Shown here: piece after piece, positions 54,687-63,089 of the stretch
Position numbering within the stretch: the first letter of the stretch is position 1
How the letters are laid out: each line of letters begins with the position of its first letter
Assembly (NCBI GenBank): GCA_016784965.1
Contig: JADHTQ010000008.1
Location: 1 to 64,000, forward strand
Length of the DNA stretch: 64,000 nucleotides
Direction of reading: 5' to 3'
Source: Bacteriovoracaceae bacterium
GTDB lineage: Bacteria; Bdellovibrionota; Bacteriovoracia; Bacteriovoracales; Bacteriovoracaceae
The notes under the pieces: generated by a model
The model's database searches: none
Seen by the model: only the letters and a program-made list of their open reading frames with translations
What the model was told of the DNA's origin: nothing
Made by a program: the position numbers and the translations under genes

Positions 54687-55871
54687 TTATATTCTGTGGA
54701 ACCTCAGAAGTTCACTTTTTGGGGGATCTATTCCATATTTACTGGCATCAAAAATGGCCTTTTGGTTAATGCCGAGCGAGGATGGCTCTATGGGAGAATC
54801 ACTACCAAAAAAAAGGGCGATATTGTTTTGTTCTAACTTTCGCCACGGAAATAGGTATTTTTTAAGCTCTGGTGCAACTTTTTTATCAATCCAAGCTTTA
54901 TCACTTAACCAGTGACAGGGTTGCATATGGCAAGTATAGGGCCTATCTCTCATCAAGTTGATTGTTTCATCTCTAACTATCTCACAATGCTCCAGGTGTA
55001 CATTCCCAAGGTGTCCGTTATCCCATAAAGAATTGGCCGTAGTTACAATTTGGTGAGTGGCCTCATCCCCCAAAGCGTGAACAGAAACATCAAATCCACT
55101 ATTCCAAGAGGTAATAAAAATGTCAGCTAACTCCTGGTTTGTCATGAGTGGGCGCCCACACCAATTATATTTTCCAATATTTTGATAGGGCAGACTTAAG
55201 TAAGCCCCATCTGATCCCAGAGCACCATCATAGTAGACTTTTATACCTTTAACAGTTAAATTTTTGCACTTATCTTTTTTGGCAATTTGGGCCATTTTTA
55301 AGACTTCGCTAAAGCTTTGTCCTCCGTCAACGCTGAAATATTGGTCTATATGAATTTCAAGTAATCCCTCTTTATCTAGTTTTATTGCTTGATTCCACTG
55401 AGGCATGGAGCAGCTCATATCCCTGATAAATAAAAAGCCAGCTTTTAAAAAAACGTTTTGACCTTCTAGTAAAAAGTTATGAATGCTTTCATCTGAAATT
55501 TGAGGCATATGTTTGTAAACCAGCTCCATCTGTTTATCAAAGACAATGCATTTATTTAGACATTTTGACAGATCAAGTTGGAGCAATTTAGCTGCTTGAG
55601 AGTTAATCCACAAGGCGTGTCCATCCACACTACTAAAGGCCACAGGATTATTTGGAAAAACTTTGTCGAGGACTTCTTTTTGGGGATACTTCGGGTTAAT
55701 CCATCTGTTGTAGTCCCAACCAACTCCGATAATCCACTCTCCACGGAAGTGCTGCTTAAACACCTGTAAATTTTGAACGTCAAAAGGGTCAGTTAAGTTA
55801 TGCAGTGATAAATGTGTGGCATGCTCGCCTGTTGCTAGCCAATGAACGTGACTATCAATTATATTATCCAA
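54687..55871 (-). CDS. Amidohydrolase-3 (YtcJ-like) metal-dependent hydrolase
   Basis: 394 aa from a TTG with GAGG seven bases upstream. Metal-site motifs in order: DSHVHW (6-11), carboxylated-Lys candidate in VKGIKVYYDGALGSDG, SVHALGD, HLEHCEIV and GSDSPIEP. It lacks the N-terminal beta-sandwich half (about 60-80 residues before DSH) and the C-terminal tail that longer YtcJ-type proteins (about 530 aa) have, so it is a short form. The substrate is unknown. Confidence 0.82.
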   Translation of the reverse strand: MDNIIDSHVHWLATGEHATHLSLHNLTDPFDVQNLQVFKQHFRGEWIIGVGWDYNRWINPKYPQKEVLDKVFPNNPVAFSSVDGHALWINSQAAKLLQLDLSKCLNKCIVFDKQMELVYKHMPQISDESIHNFLLEGQNVFLKAGFLFIRDMSCSMPQWNQAIKLDKEGLLEIHIDQYFSVDGGQSFSEVLKMAQIAKKDKCKNLTVKGIKVYYDGALGSDGAYLSLPYQNIGKYNWCGRPLMTNQELADIFITSWNSGFDVSVHALGDEATHQIVTTANSLWDNGHLGNVHLEHCEIVRDETINLMRDRPYTCHMQPCHWLSDKAWIDKKVAPELKKYLFPWRKLEQNNIALFFGSDSPIEPSSLGINQKAIFDASKYGIDPPKSELLRFHRI

Positions 55872-55957
55872 AATTTGCCCTCACTTATTGCTGATCTCTT
55901 ACAGTGATGCTAGATTGGCCCAAATTAATTGATTTTTCAAGGGGCCTTTTTCAGGTG

Positions 55958-56710
55958 ATGGGTAAAATTATAAGTAGCAAAAAACGCACAATTATTTGTG
56001 GTGATTCGACAATTTCTGAAAGTTATGTAGAACTTAAAAATGCAGGTAGAAAATGTCAGCTAATACTAACAGATCCACCCTATTGCTTGTTAACTAGAAG
56101 AAGAAAAAGCGGGCAGCTGCGCGATCCCCATCGCAGAAAATTTAAAATTGAACACGCTGCTGTCACTCGCTTTGAAAATGTAAAAGAGTATCGCACTTTT
56201 ACAAAAAAATGGATGGAGCAGGCCCAAACACATTTAATTGACGATGGAGTAATGTGTATTTGGACCAATTTTTTAGGTAAAGAACCGATTAAAACTGAAG
56301 CCTTGGCACTTGGGTATCAATTTCACGGAGAGTTTACTTGGGCCAAATTAAGCAAAGAGGGCGGAGGTAATGAAAGGACAGCCAGAGTTTATGAAGTGGC
56401 ATTAATCTTTAAAAAAGGACCACCAAGAGTTTTAACAAATGATGAATTACCCATTTGCTGGTCTGTAGTTGGCCACTATGACGACGATGGTGAAGCGCAA
56501 AAATGGGGAGGTCACCCAAATTACAAGTCCTTTAATGTGCTGGAACCTTTAATTAGAACTTACTCAAGACCCGGGGATTTGATACTCGATCCATTTAGTG
56601 GCAGTGGGGCCATAGCATCAGCTTCTATAAAGCTAGATCGGGATATTTATGCAATTGAGCTAAATGATGAATGGGCCCAAATGGCAGCAAAAAGGGTTGA
56701 GCTGCTTTAG
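55958..56710 (+). CDS. Orphan amino-group DNA methyltransferase (N6-A/N4-C, beta-type order)
   Basis: About 250 aa from the ATG at 55958; an alternative GTG at 55904 adds 18 residues and neither start has a good ribosome site. Motif IV is LILTDPPYCL, followed much later by the AdoMet-binding motif I ILDPFSGSGA. This IV-then-I order is that of the beta class (N6-adenine or N4-cytosine). A central region with SKEGGGNERTAR may carry target recognition. No restriction gene is next to it, so it may be a regulatory or protective solitary methylase. Confidence 0.85.
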   Translation: MGKIISSKKRTIICGDSTISESYVELKNAGRKCQLILTDPPYCLLTRRRKSGQLRDPHRRKFKIEHAAVTRFENVKEYRTFTKKWMEQAQTHLIDDGVMCIWTNFLGKEPIKTEALALGYQFHGEFTWAKLSKEGGGNERTARVYEVALIFKKGPPRVLTNDELPICWSVVGHYDDDGEAQKWGGHPNYKSFNVLEPLIRTYSRPGDLILDPFSGSGAIASASIKLDRDIYAIELNDEWAQMAAKRVELL

Positions 56711-56717
56711 ACCTTTT

Positions 56718-56747
56718 TTGACATACCGGATAGATAAAATTTAATAT
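56718..56747 (+). promoter_or_regulatory. Promoter of the NUDIX gene
   Basis: Consensus TTGACA (56718-56723), 18 bases, then TAATAT (56742-56747); start codon 32 bases further on. One of the best promoters in the window. Confidence 0.6.
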
Positions 56748-56779
56748 ATTTAGTATAAACTTGGCAAATGGAGTTGAAT

Positions 56780-57280
56780 ATGAATTCTAAGGATGAGATT
56801 TTTGAGCTGGTAGACGAGGAGGGAAATGTAGTTGGTCAGGCACCCAGAGCTGACTGCCATAAAAATCCAGAATTATTACATCGTGCCATTCACGTTTTAA
56901 TTTGGACTAGCGATGGAGAGTTGTGGCTACAGAGGCGCTCTCCAAACAAGGACATTCAACCAAACAAGTGGGATACCTCAGTAGGAGGACACTTTGATCT
57001 TGGAGAGACACCGGAGCAAGCGGCAAAAAGAGAGATGAAAGAGGAGTTGAATATTGAAAATGTTCCTCTGACTTTGGAGTATTCTTATCTTTGGAAGTCC
57101 GACAAAGAATCAGAGTTGATATATACCTTTTCAGCAGTTTATGACCAAGATGTGACACCAGATTTTGAAGAGGTTATTGAGGCCCGAACGTGGTCACAAG
57201 AGGAAATTGAAGAGGCACTTGGTAAAAATATTTTTACCCCAAATTTTGAATTAGAATGGCATAAATTTTATAAGATCTAG
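56780..57280 (+). CDS. NUDIX hydrolase (Idi/YfcD-like)
   Basis: 166 aa from the ATG at 56780 (GGAG six bases upstream). N-terminal FELVDEEGNVVGQAPRADCH and HRAIHVLIW match the isopentenyl-diphosphate isomerase/YfcD subgroup. The NUDIX box GHFDLGETPEQAAKREMKEE has the invariant Gly, Arg and two Glu pairs. Hydrolyses a nucleoside-diphosphate-linked substrate, identity unknown. Confidence 0.9.
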   Translation: MNSKDEIFELVDEEGNVVGQAPRADCHKNPELLHRAIHVLIWTSDGELWLQRRSPNKDIQPNKWDTSVGGHFDLGETPEQAAKREMKEELNIENVPLTLEYSYLWKSDKESELIYTFSAVYDQDVTPDFEEVIEARTWSQEEIEEALGKNIFTPNFELEWHKFYKI

Positions 57281-57294
57281 GGGGTAGGCAGAGG

Positions 57295-57642
57295 TCAAAT
57301 TCGCATTTTGGCGGTTGCTTTTCTAAGCCTAGCGGTAAGAGTACGCACTAAAACTCGATACCACTTAGGTAACCCCTCCATGAAGGTTTGGAATTTTTCA
57401 GCAGGAATTACGTTTAGAACACACTCATCCATGGCCTTAACGGTGGCCGAGCGGGGGTCTTTATCTAAGAAGGAAATTTCTCCGATTAATTCACCTGGAT
57501 AAACGGTACCGACTTGTACTTCTTGGTCGCCTTTTGTCTTATAAACTGCTAAAACTCCAGATTGTACATAGTACATTTCAGTACTCTCTTCTTTTTCTCT
57601 TAGAAGGTATTCACCGACTTTTAAAACTCTTACCTCTCTCAC
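57295..57642 (-). CDS. Single cyclic-nucleotide-binding domain protein
   Basis: 115 aa, one cNMP-binding domain and nothing more. N-terminal VLKVGEYLLREKEES and YYVQSGVLAVYK, then the phosphate-binding cassette GELIGEISFLDKDPRSATV with its Glu and Arg, then a C-helix. No DNA-binding or catalytic part, so it must act by binding a partner. Promoter probably in the 248-base gap shared with the nuoE-like operon, which holds no other gene. Confidence 0.88.
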   Translation of the reverse strand: MREVRVLKVGEYLLREKEESTEMYYVQSGVLAVYKTKGDQEVQVGTVYPGELIGEISFLDKDPRSATVKAMDECVLNVIPAEKFQTFMEGLPKWYRVLVRTLTARLRKATAKMRI

Positions 57643-57890
57643 TTTGTGACCTCCTAATTTGACTCATTTTAAGTTTACTCAACTAAGATTATTGTAAATA
57701 TTGCAAATGGGAAAGAAAAAAACAGTGCTGCGGCGCACTTTGTGTATAGAAATCAGGCGGTTAGGTCCATTTTAATAAGTCGTATTTTTTGGACGACACC
57801 CTCATGAAATAGGTTGACCAATTACAGTTAGTGAAAGATTATTGTTGAAAAGTTCTTTAATGTTATTTTCTTTAGTGGAGGTTATTACTT

Positions 57891-58403
57891 ATGGTCAAAC
57901 AGTCTTTGAGAGCGACAGTAGATGAATCATTGGTTAAAGAATGGATTGACAAAATCGGCAGGGATTCACCTGCGACAGTTCCTCTTTTGCAAGCGGTACA
58001 GTCAGAATACGGATATCTTCCTAGGGCTGCAATGGATTACATAGTGGAACATACCAATATATCGGGCGGTCAATTATATGGTGTTGCTACTTTTTATTCA
58101 CAGTTTCGGCTAAAACCTGTTGGTAGGCACAAAATTAAAGTATGTCATGGGACCGCTTGTCACGTCAGAGGCGCTGATCGAGTAAGTACGGCCTTGCGCT
58201 TTTCTTTAGATCTTCAAGGTGAAAGTGATACCTCACCAAGTGGTGGATATACAGTTGAAAATGTAGCTTGTGTTGGTTGTTGTAGCCTGGCCCCTGTAAT
58301 GGTTATCAACGATGATGTAAAAGGTGATCTTACTGGTGCCTTGGCCGAGCGAGAGCTAAAAAAACATGCCAGGAAAAACAAGGAAGCAATTGGAGTAAAG
58401 TAA
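57891..58403 (+). CDS. NuoE/HndA-like [2Fe-2S] subunit
   Basis: 170 aa, GGAGG ten bases before the ATG. Thioredoxin-like ferredoxin subunit of NADH-linked complexes. Helical N-terminus (VPLLQAVQSEYGYLP; YGVATFYSQF) and four iron ligands Cys85, Cys90, Cys127 and Cys131 (C-x4-C, C-x3-C). Three-gene operon with the NuoF-like and NuoG-GltD-like genes; not part of respiratory complex I because no other nuo genes occur nearby. Confidence 0.93.
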   Translation: MVKQSLRATVDESLVKEWIDKIGRDSPATVPLLQAVQSEYGYLPRAAMDYIVEHTNISGGQLYGVATFYSQFRLKPVGRHKIKVCHGTACHVRGADRVSTALRFSLDLQGESDTSPSGGYTVENVACVGCCSLAPVMVINDDVKGDLTGALAERELKKHARKNKEAIGVK

Positions 58404-58404
58404 G

Positions 58405-60183
58405 ATGAATGCACAAAATTTTGAAATTATTGTTGGGGCCGGCACATGTGGAATAGCTGCAGGCTCTCAAGATGTTTATAATGCTTTTAAAGAAAAGTTG
58501 CCAAATGCAAACTTGCATTCTGTGGGATGTATTGGAATGTGCCATAGAGAGGTGTTAGCTCAAATTAAAGTCGATCAAAACCAGTCGTATCTCTATGGAG
58601 ATTTGACCAAAAAGAATGTGTCGAAAGTGATTGATTACCATATGGGGCAAGGAGAGTTGCCACAGGAGCTGCTAATTACAAGTAGTGATGATAAAGAAAA
58701 GATCAATGATTATCTGGGAAATCAGACCAGGATTGCTCTTCGCAATGTTGGTAAGCTCGATCCAACCTCACTTGATGATTACACGGAAAGAGGGGGACAC
58801 AAGGCCCTTAAAAAAATTCTACAAGATGGCATGACTCCCGAGCAAGTAATTGAGGAAATTAAAACCTCCGGGCTGCGTGGTCGCGGTGGCGCAGGTTTTC
58901 CCACCTTTATGAAATGGCAGTTTGCCAGAAATACAAAGGCATCTGAAAAATATTTAATTTGTAATGGTGATGAGGGAGATCCAGGTGCTTTTATGGACCG
59001 CTCCTTACTTGAAGGTGACCCTCACAATGTTTTAGAGGGGATGTTGGTAGCGGCTTATGCCATCGGTGCAAGTAAAGGCTACGCCTATATTCGTGCAGAG
59101 TACCCACTTGCGGTAAAAAACTTTACTAAAGCAATCGAAGATGCAACAAAGGCCGGTCTTCTTGGTAAAAATATAATGGGCAGTGACTTTAGCTTTGAAG
59201 TAAAAGTAAAACAGGGTGCAGGTGCATTTGTATGTGGTGAAGAAACGGCCTTAATTGCCTCCATTGAGGGAGAACGTGGTATGCCACGTATTAGACCTCC
59301 ATTCCCAGCGGTTAAAGGTGTGTTTGAGCGACCTACTATTATAAACAATGTAGAGACATTATCTAATCTTCCATGGATTATTGTTCATGGAGGAAAAGAG
59401 TACGCGTCTTACGGCACTGAAGATTCAAAAGGCACAAAAGTTTTTGCTTTGGCCGGGGCCATTAGGCGAGGTGGCTTGGTCGAGATACCAATGGGAATGA
59501 CCATTAGAGAGGTGTTAGAAAAAGTAGGTGGCGGCTCCAAAACAGGGCGCCCACTAAAGGCCGTTCAGCTCGGTGGTCCATCGGGTGGATGTGTTCCTGA
59601 AAAACTTTTTGATACTGAAATATCTTATAAAGCAATCAACGCCACTGGCGCCATTATGGGGTCTGGAGGAATGATTGTAATGGATGATTCGACCTGTATG
59701 GTTGATTTGGCAAAATATTTTCTAGATTTTACCCAACTGGAGTCTTGCGGAAAATGTACCTTTTGTCGCATTGGCACTATTAGGATGAAAGAGATCTTAA
59801 CTCGGATTTGTGATGGTGAAGGTGTTATGGAAGACATTGATACACTTGAGGATCTGGCCGCTAAAATTAAAGACTCAAGTCTTTGTGGCTTGGGGCAAAC
59901 GGCTCCCAATCCAGTTTTAACAACTTTGAAATATTTTAAGGATGAGTATATTGGACACATTCAAGATAAGACCTGTAAGGCCGCTGTGTGCAAAAAACTG
60001 ATTACCCACACCATTGTGCAAGAAACCTGTATTGCATGTTCTCTGTGCAAGAAAGGTTGTCCCGTTGATGCGATTACTGGGCAACCCAAAAAACTGGGAA
60101 CGTTTAAAATTAATCAAGAAACCTGTATTAACTGTGGTATGTGTGTAGAGGTTTGTAGAGATGATTCAATTTTGGTGAAATGA
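58405..60183 (+). CDS. NuoF/HndC-like NADH- and FMN-binding flavoprotein subunit
   Basis: 592 aa. Order of domains: thioredoxin-like N-terminus with GTCGIAAGS and CIGMC; NADH/FMN core with GLRGRGGAGFP near 156-165 and CNGDEGDPGAFMDR; SLBB-like segment; [4Fe-4S] site SCGKCTFCRIG (about 447) with a distal SLCGLGQTAPNP; and two C-terminal [4Fe-4S] clusters, CIACSLCKKGC (about 542) and CINCGMCVEVC. This is the plan of HndC/HydB-type subunits of electron-bifurcating hydrogenases and of Stn-type transhydrogenases. Oxidises or reduces NAD(H) and hands electrons to the large subunit. Confidence 0.94.
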   Translation: MNAQNFEIIVGAGTCGIAAGSQDVYNAFKEKLPNANLHSVGCIGMCHREVLAQIKVDQNQSYLYGDLTKKNVSKVIDYHMGQGELPQELLITSSDDKEKINDYLGNQTRIALRNVGKLDPTSLDDYTERGGHKALKKILQDGMTPEQVIEEIKTSGLRGRGGAGFPTFMKWQFARNTKASEKYLICNGDEGDPGAFMDRSLLEGDPHNVLEGMLVAAYAIGASKGYAYIRAEYPLAVKNFTKAIEDATKAGLLGKNIMGSDFSFEVKVKQGAGAFVCGEETALIASIEGERGMPRIRPPFPAVKGVFERPTIINNVETLSNLPWIIVHGGKEYASYGTEDSKGTKVFALAGAIRRGGLVEIPMGMTIREVLEKVGGGSKTGRPLKAVQLGGPSGGCVPEKLFDTEISYKAINATGAIMGSGGMIVMDDSTCMVDLAKYFLDFTQLESCGKCTFCRIGTIRMKEILTRICDGEGVMEDIDTLEDLAAKIKDSSLCGLGQTAPNPVLTTLKYFKDEYIGHIQDKTCKAAVCKKLITHTIVQETCIACSLCKKGCPVDAITGQPKKLGTFKINQETCINCGMCVEVCRDDSILVK

Positions 60184-60213
60184 TAAACTTGTAAATTTAA
60201 AAGAGAGTGATAT

Positions 60214-63084
60214 ATGAGCGATAAAATTAACATAACACTAAATGGGGAAGAAATTGCGGTTTCATCTGAAATGACCATTTTAGAGGTCGCAAGAGAAAGA
60301 GGAATTGATATCCCCACATTTTGCTATGACCATCGGCTAAAACCTTTTGCTAGCTGCTTTGTTTGTACCGTAGAAGTCGAAAAGGCCAGAACACTGCTAC
60401 CTTCTTGCAGTACCAAAGTAGCACCTGGTATGGTTATTCAAAGTGATAGTGAAAAAGTAATGAAGACCAGAAAGACATCTTTGGACCTAATGCTTTCAGA
60501 CCATACAGGTGACTGTCTGGCCCCATGTAAAATAGGGTGTCCAGCTCAGACAGATGTACAAGGTTATGTGGCCCACATCGCAAATGGTAATTTTAAAGCG
60601 GCGACAAAACTTATTAAACAATACCTTGCACTTCCTGTAGTCTGTGGGACAATCTGCCCCAACCCATGTGAAGCTGAATGTCGAAGAGGGATTGTAGATG
60701 ATCCAATTGCAATACGTGCCCTGAAACGCTTTGCTGCAGAATATGAACTAGCAGAGGGAGCACACTTACCTCCCACAGCAAAAGACACAGGCAAAAAAGT
60801 AGCCGTTATTGGTGGAGGTCCCGCGGGGCTTGCCGCTGCTTACTATTTAAGGCAACATGGACATGAGGTTCACCTGCACGAGGCACTGCCTCAGTTGGGA
60901 GGAATGACTCGATATGGGATACCCCGATTTCGCCTACCTTGGGATAAACTGGATGCCGAAATCAAAAGCATTACAGATTTAGGTGTTAACCTGCATATGG
61001 GCAGCAAGTGGGGTAGAGACTTTTCTTTAGATGACCTCAAAAAAGATGGATTTTCTGCGACCTTAATCGCGGTAGGGTCTCATGGTTCAAAATCCATGAG
61101 GGTAGAAAATGAAGTAGGTCAAGGCGTTATAGGTGGCGTTGATTTTTTAAGAAAAGTGGTGCTTAAAGAAGAGGTTAATGCTGGATCAAAAGTGGCGGTA
61201 ATTGGTGGCGGAGATGTTGCCATGGATTGTGCCAGAGTGGCAAAACGTCTTGGTGCCGATGTAAGTTTATTATATAGAAGAACACAAAAAGAGATGCCAG
61301 CACTGCTGCACGAGCAACATGAAACCCAGGAAGAAGGGGTGGAGTTTAGATTTCTCACGGCTCCTGTTGCAGTCGTGCGCGATGACTCTGGCAAGATGAG
61401 TGCACTTAGAGTTGAAACCATGGAGCTTGGAGAGCCCGATAGTTCCGGAAGAAGAAGGCCCGTTCCCATCAAGGGAAGTGCTGAGGATCTTAAGTTTGAT
61501 CTTGTGATCAGCGCTATCGGACAAGATACCGATCTTACTTGTCTCGACAAAGAAGATGCCAAACCAGAATTAACAAAATGGAAAACATTTGTTTACGACA
61601 CTAAAAATATGACCACTCCGATGGAAGGAGTATTTGCGGCGGGTGACTGTGCTTTTGGTCCCAACACTGTAGTTCAAGCTCTGGGAGAAGGTCGTATTGC
61701 TGCAAATGCCATAGACCTTTATTTAAATGGGGCAAAGGTTGAGTTTAGAGAAGAATATCGAATTTCCAGAGGGGAGCTTAGTGACCTTGATCCCCAAGAT
61801 TTTATTCCAAAATATGCCAAGCAAGAAAGGGCAAAAGAAACGGTTTACCCACCAGCACAAAGATTAGCAGATGGTGGTTATGCTCCAACCACGGTGGGAT
61901 TTACTGATGCACAATCTTTGGCCGAAGCTTCAAAGTGTATTGAGTGTGGTTGTAATGCCCGTTTTGATTGTGATTTGCGCAATTTTGCTACAGACTATGG
62001 TGCTCGTGAAAACCTCTTTCAAGGTGAGCGCCGCAAAGTTGAGGAGGATAAACGCCACCCACTTATAAAACTAGAGGGTGATAAGTGTATTACTTGTGGC
62101 AGTTGTGTCAGAATTTGTAGTGAAAAAAGAGATATATCAGCTTTAACTTTTGTTCATCGTGGTTTTAAAACTAGAATCGCTCCAAGTTTTAATGACCCTT
62201 TACAAAACACAGGTTGTGATGCTTGTGGCATGTGTATTGATGTCTGTCCAACAGGTGCCATCGCTGAAAATATTGGCAAAAAATATGGCCCATGGCCAAG
62301 CACGACCAAGCAAACAATTTGTATCGCTTGCCCAAGAGGATGTGCTTTAAAAGTCCACTCTTCTTACGGAAAGATTATTAAAATTGAAAGCGTTGAGCCA
62401 GGGTTTATCTGTAAAGAGGGACGCTTTGCTCACCACTTGTTTCACCCAGATGTCAAAACTTCAAAAGTTGATGAAGTAAAGCAGGCACTTGCTGGCTACA
62501 AAAATATTGCACTAGTTATCACTCCTCACTCGACACTTGAAGAGCAATTGGTGGCATCAGAATTTTGTAAAAAGATGAATGCCTCGCTTTTTTATCAGAC
62601 TGGAGTTAGCGAAACAAATAATAAAAAACCTTACTCAAAGTTAGAGGGAATGGGCAATGTCGCTTTCTTAAAAAAGCTAGGCGCTAAACCATTCGCTCCT
62701 ACCGGTGAAATGGACTGTGTTGTTTTGGTAAATGATTACCTACAAGCACGTCTTCCCGAGGGGATTGATGCTATTGCAATTTCTCACTTTTTAACAGGTG
62801 CAAATGCAAAGTATTCACTGAAGGTCTCATCATTTTTAAATACCAATGGAAGTTTTTTAAATGAAAGTGGTGAAATTTTATCCCTTAATAAGATTTCTGA
62901 TCACTGTAAATGTAAAAGTGCAGGTCCCGTTTTGGCAGAGCTTGCACAAATTGATTACAATGAATGTACTCTCAACATAAAAAAACAGGCTCAAGATTTA
63001 AAACCTGAGCTTATTGAGGTAGCAGAAAGTGCTCATGGCGTGGCATTTAAACAATATTTAAATGAAATAAACGTAAGCGTATAG
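60214..63084 (+). CDS. NuoG-like / GltD(NfnB)-like fusion, large subunit
   Basis: 956 aa. N-terminal NuoG-type [2Fe-2S] domain (CYDHRLKPFASCFVC). A GltD/NfnB-type flavoprotein follows with CKIGCPAQTDVQG, VIGGGPAGLAAAYYL (about 197) and VIGGGDVAMDCARVAKRLG (about 329). These are FAD and NADPH sites. Next are two ferredoxin clusters (CITCGSCVRIC near 625; CDACGMCIDVC near 668) and a molybdopterin-oxidoreductase Fe4S4 motif CIACPRGC (about 703). A truncated, NuoG-like remnant follows with no molybdenum-cofactor domain of catalytic length. So it cannot be a formate dehydrogenase alone. With the two upstream subunits it fits a NADH/NADPH/ferredoxin transhydrogenase of Stn/Nfn type. Confidence 0.88.
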   Translation: MSDKINITLNGEEIAVSSEMTILEVARERGIDIPTFCYDHRLKPFASCFVCTVEVEKARTLLPSCSTKVAPGMVIQSDSEKVMKTRKTSLDLMLSDHTGDCLAPCKIGCPAQTDVQGYVAHIANGNFKAATKLIKQYLALPVVCGTICPNPCEAECRRGIVDDPIAIRALKRFAAEYELAEGAHLPPTAKDTGKKVAVIGGGPAGLAAAYYLRQHGHEVHLHEALPQLGGMTRYGIPRFRLPWDKLDAEIKSITDLGVNLHMGSKWGRDFSLDDLKKDGFSATLIAVGSHGSKSMRVENEVGQGVIGGVDFLRKVVLKEEVNAGSKVAVIGGGDVAMDCARVAKRLGADVSLLYRRTQKEMPALLHEQHETQEEGVEFRFLTAPVAVVRDDSGKMSALRVETMELGEPDSSGRRRPVPIKGSAEDLKFDLVISAIGQDTDLTCLDKEDAKPELTKWKTFVYDTKNMTTPMEGVFAAGDCAFGPNTVVQALGEGRIAANAIDLYLNGAKVEFREEYRISRGELSDLDPQDFIPKYAKQERAKETVYPPAQRLADGGYAPTTVGFTDAQSLAEASKCIECGCNARFDCDLRNFATDYGARENLFQGERRKVEEDKRHPLIKLEGDKCITCGSCVRICSEKRDISALTFVHRGFKTRIAPSFNDPLQNTGCDACGMCIDVCPTGAIAENIGKKYGPWPSTTKQTICIACPRGCALKVHSSYGKIIKIESVEPGFICKEGRFAHHLFHPDVKTSKVDEVKQALAGYKNIALVITPHSTLEEQLVASEFCKKMNASLFYQTGVSETNNKKPYSKLEGMGNVAFLKKLGAKPFAPTGEMDCVVLVNDYLQARLPEGIDAIAISHFLTGANAKYSLKVSSFLNTNGSFLNESGEILSLNKISDHCKCKSAGPVLAELAQIDYNECTLNIKKQAQDLKPELIEVAESAHGVAFKQYLNEINVSV

Positions 63085-63089
63085 CTCTC

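Noticed and set aside
54645-54836. 63-codon frame at the amidohydrolase 3' end
   Set aside because: No ribosome site and mostly antisense to the amidohydrolase.
57891-63084. Respiratory complex I or NAD-dependent formate dehydrogenase
   Set aside because: No membrane nuo genes or catalytic molybdopterin domain are present; the large subunit is a GltD-type fusion.
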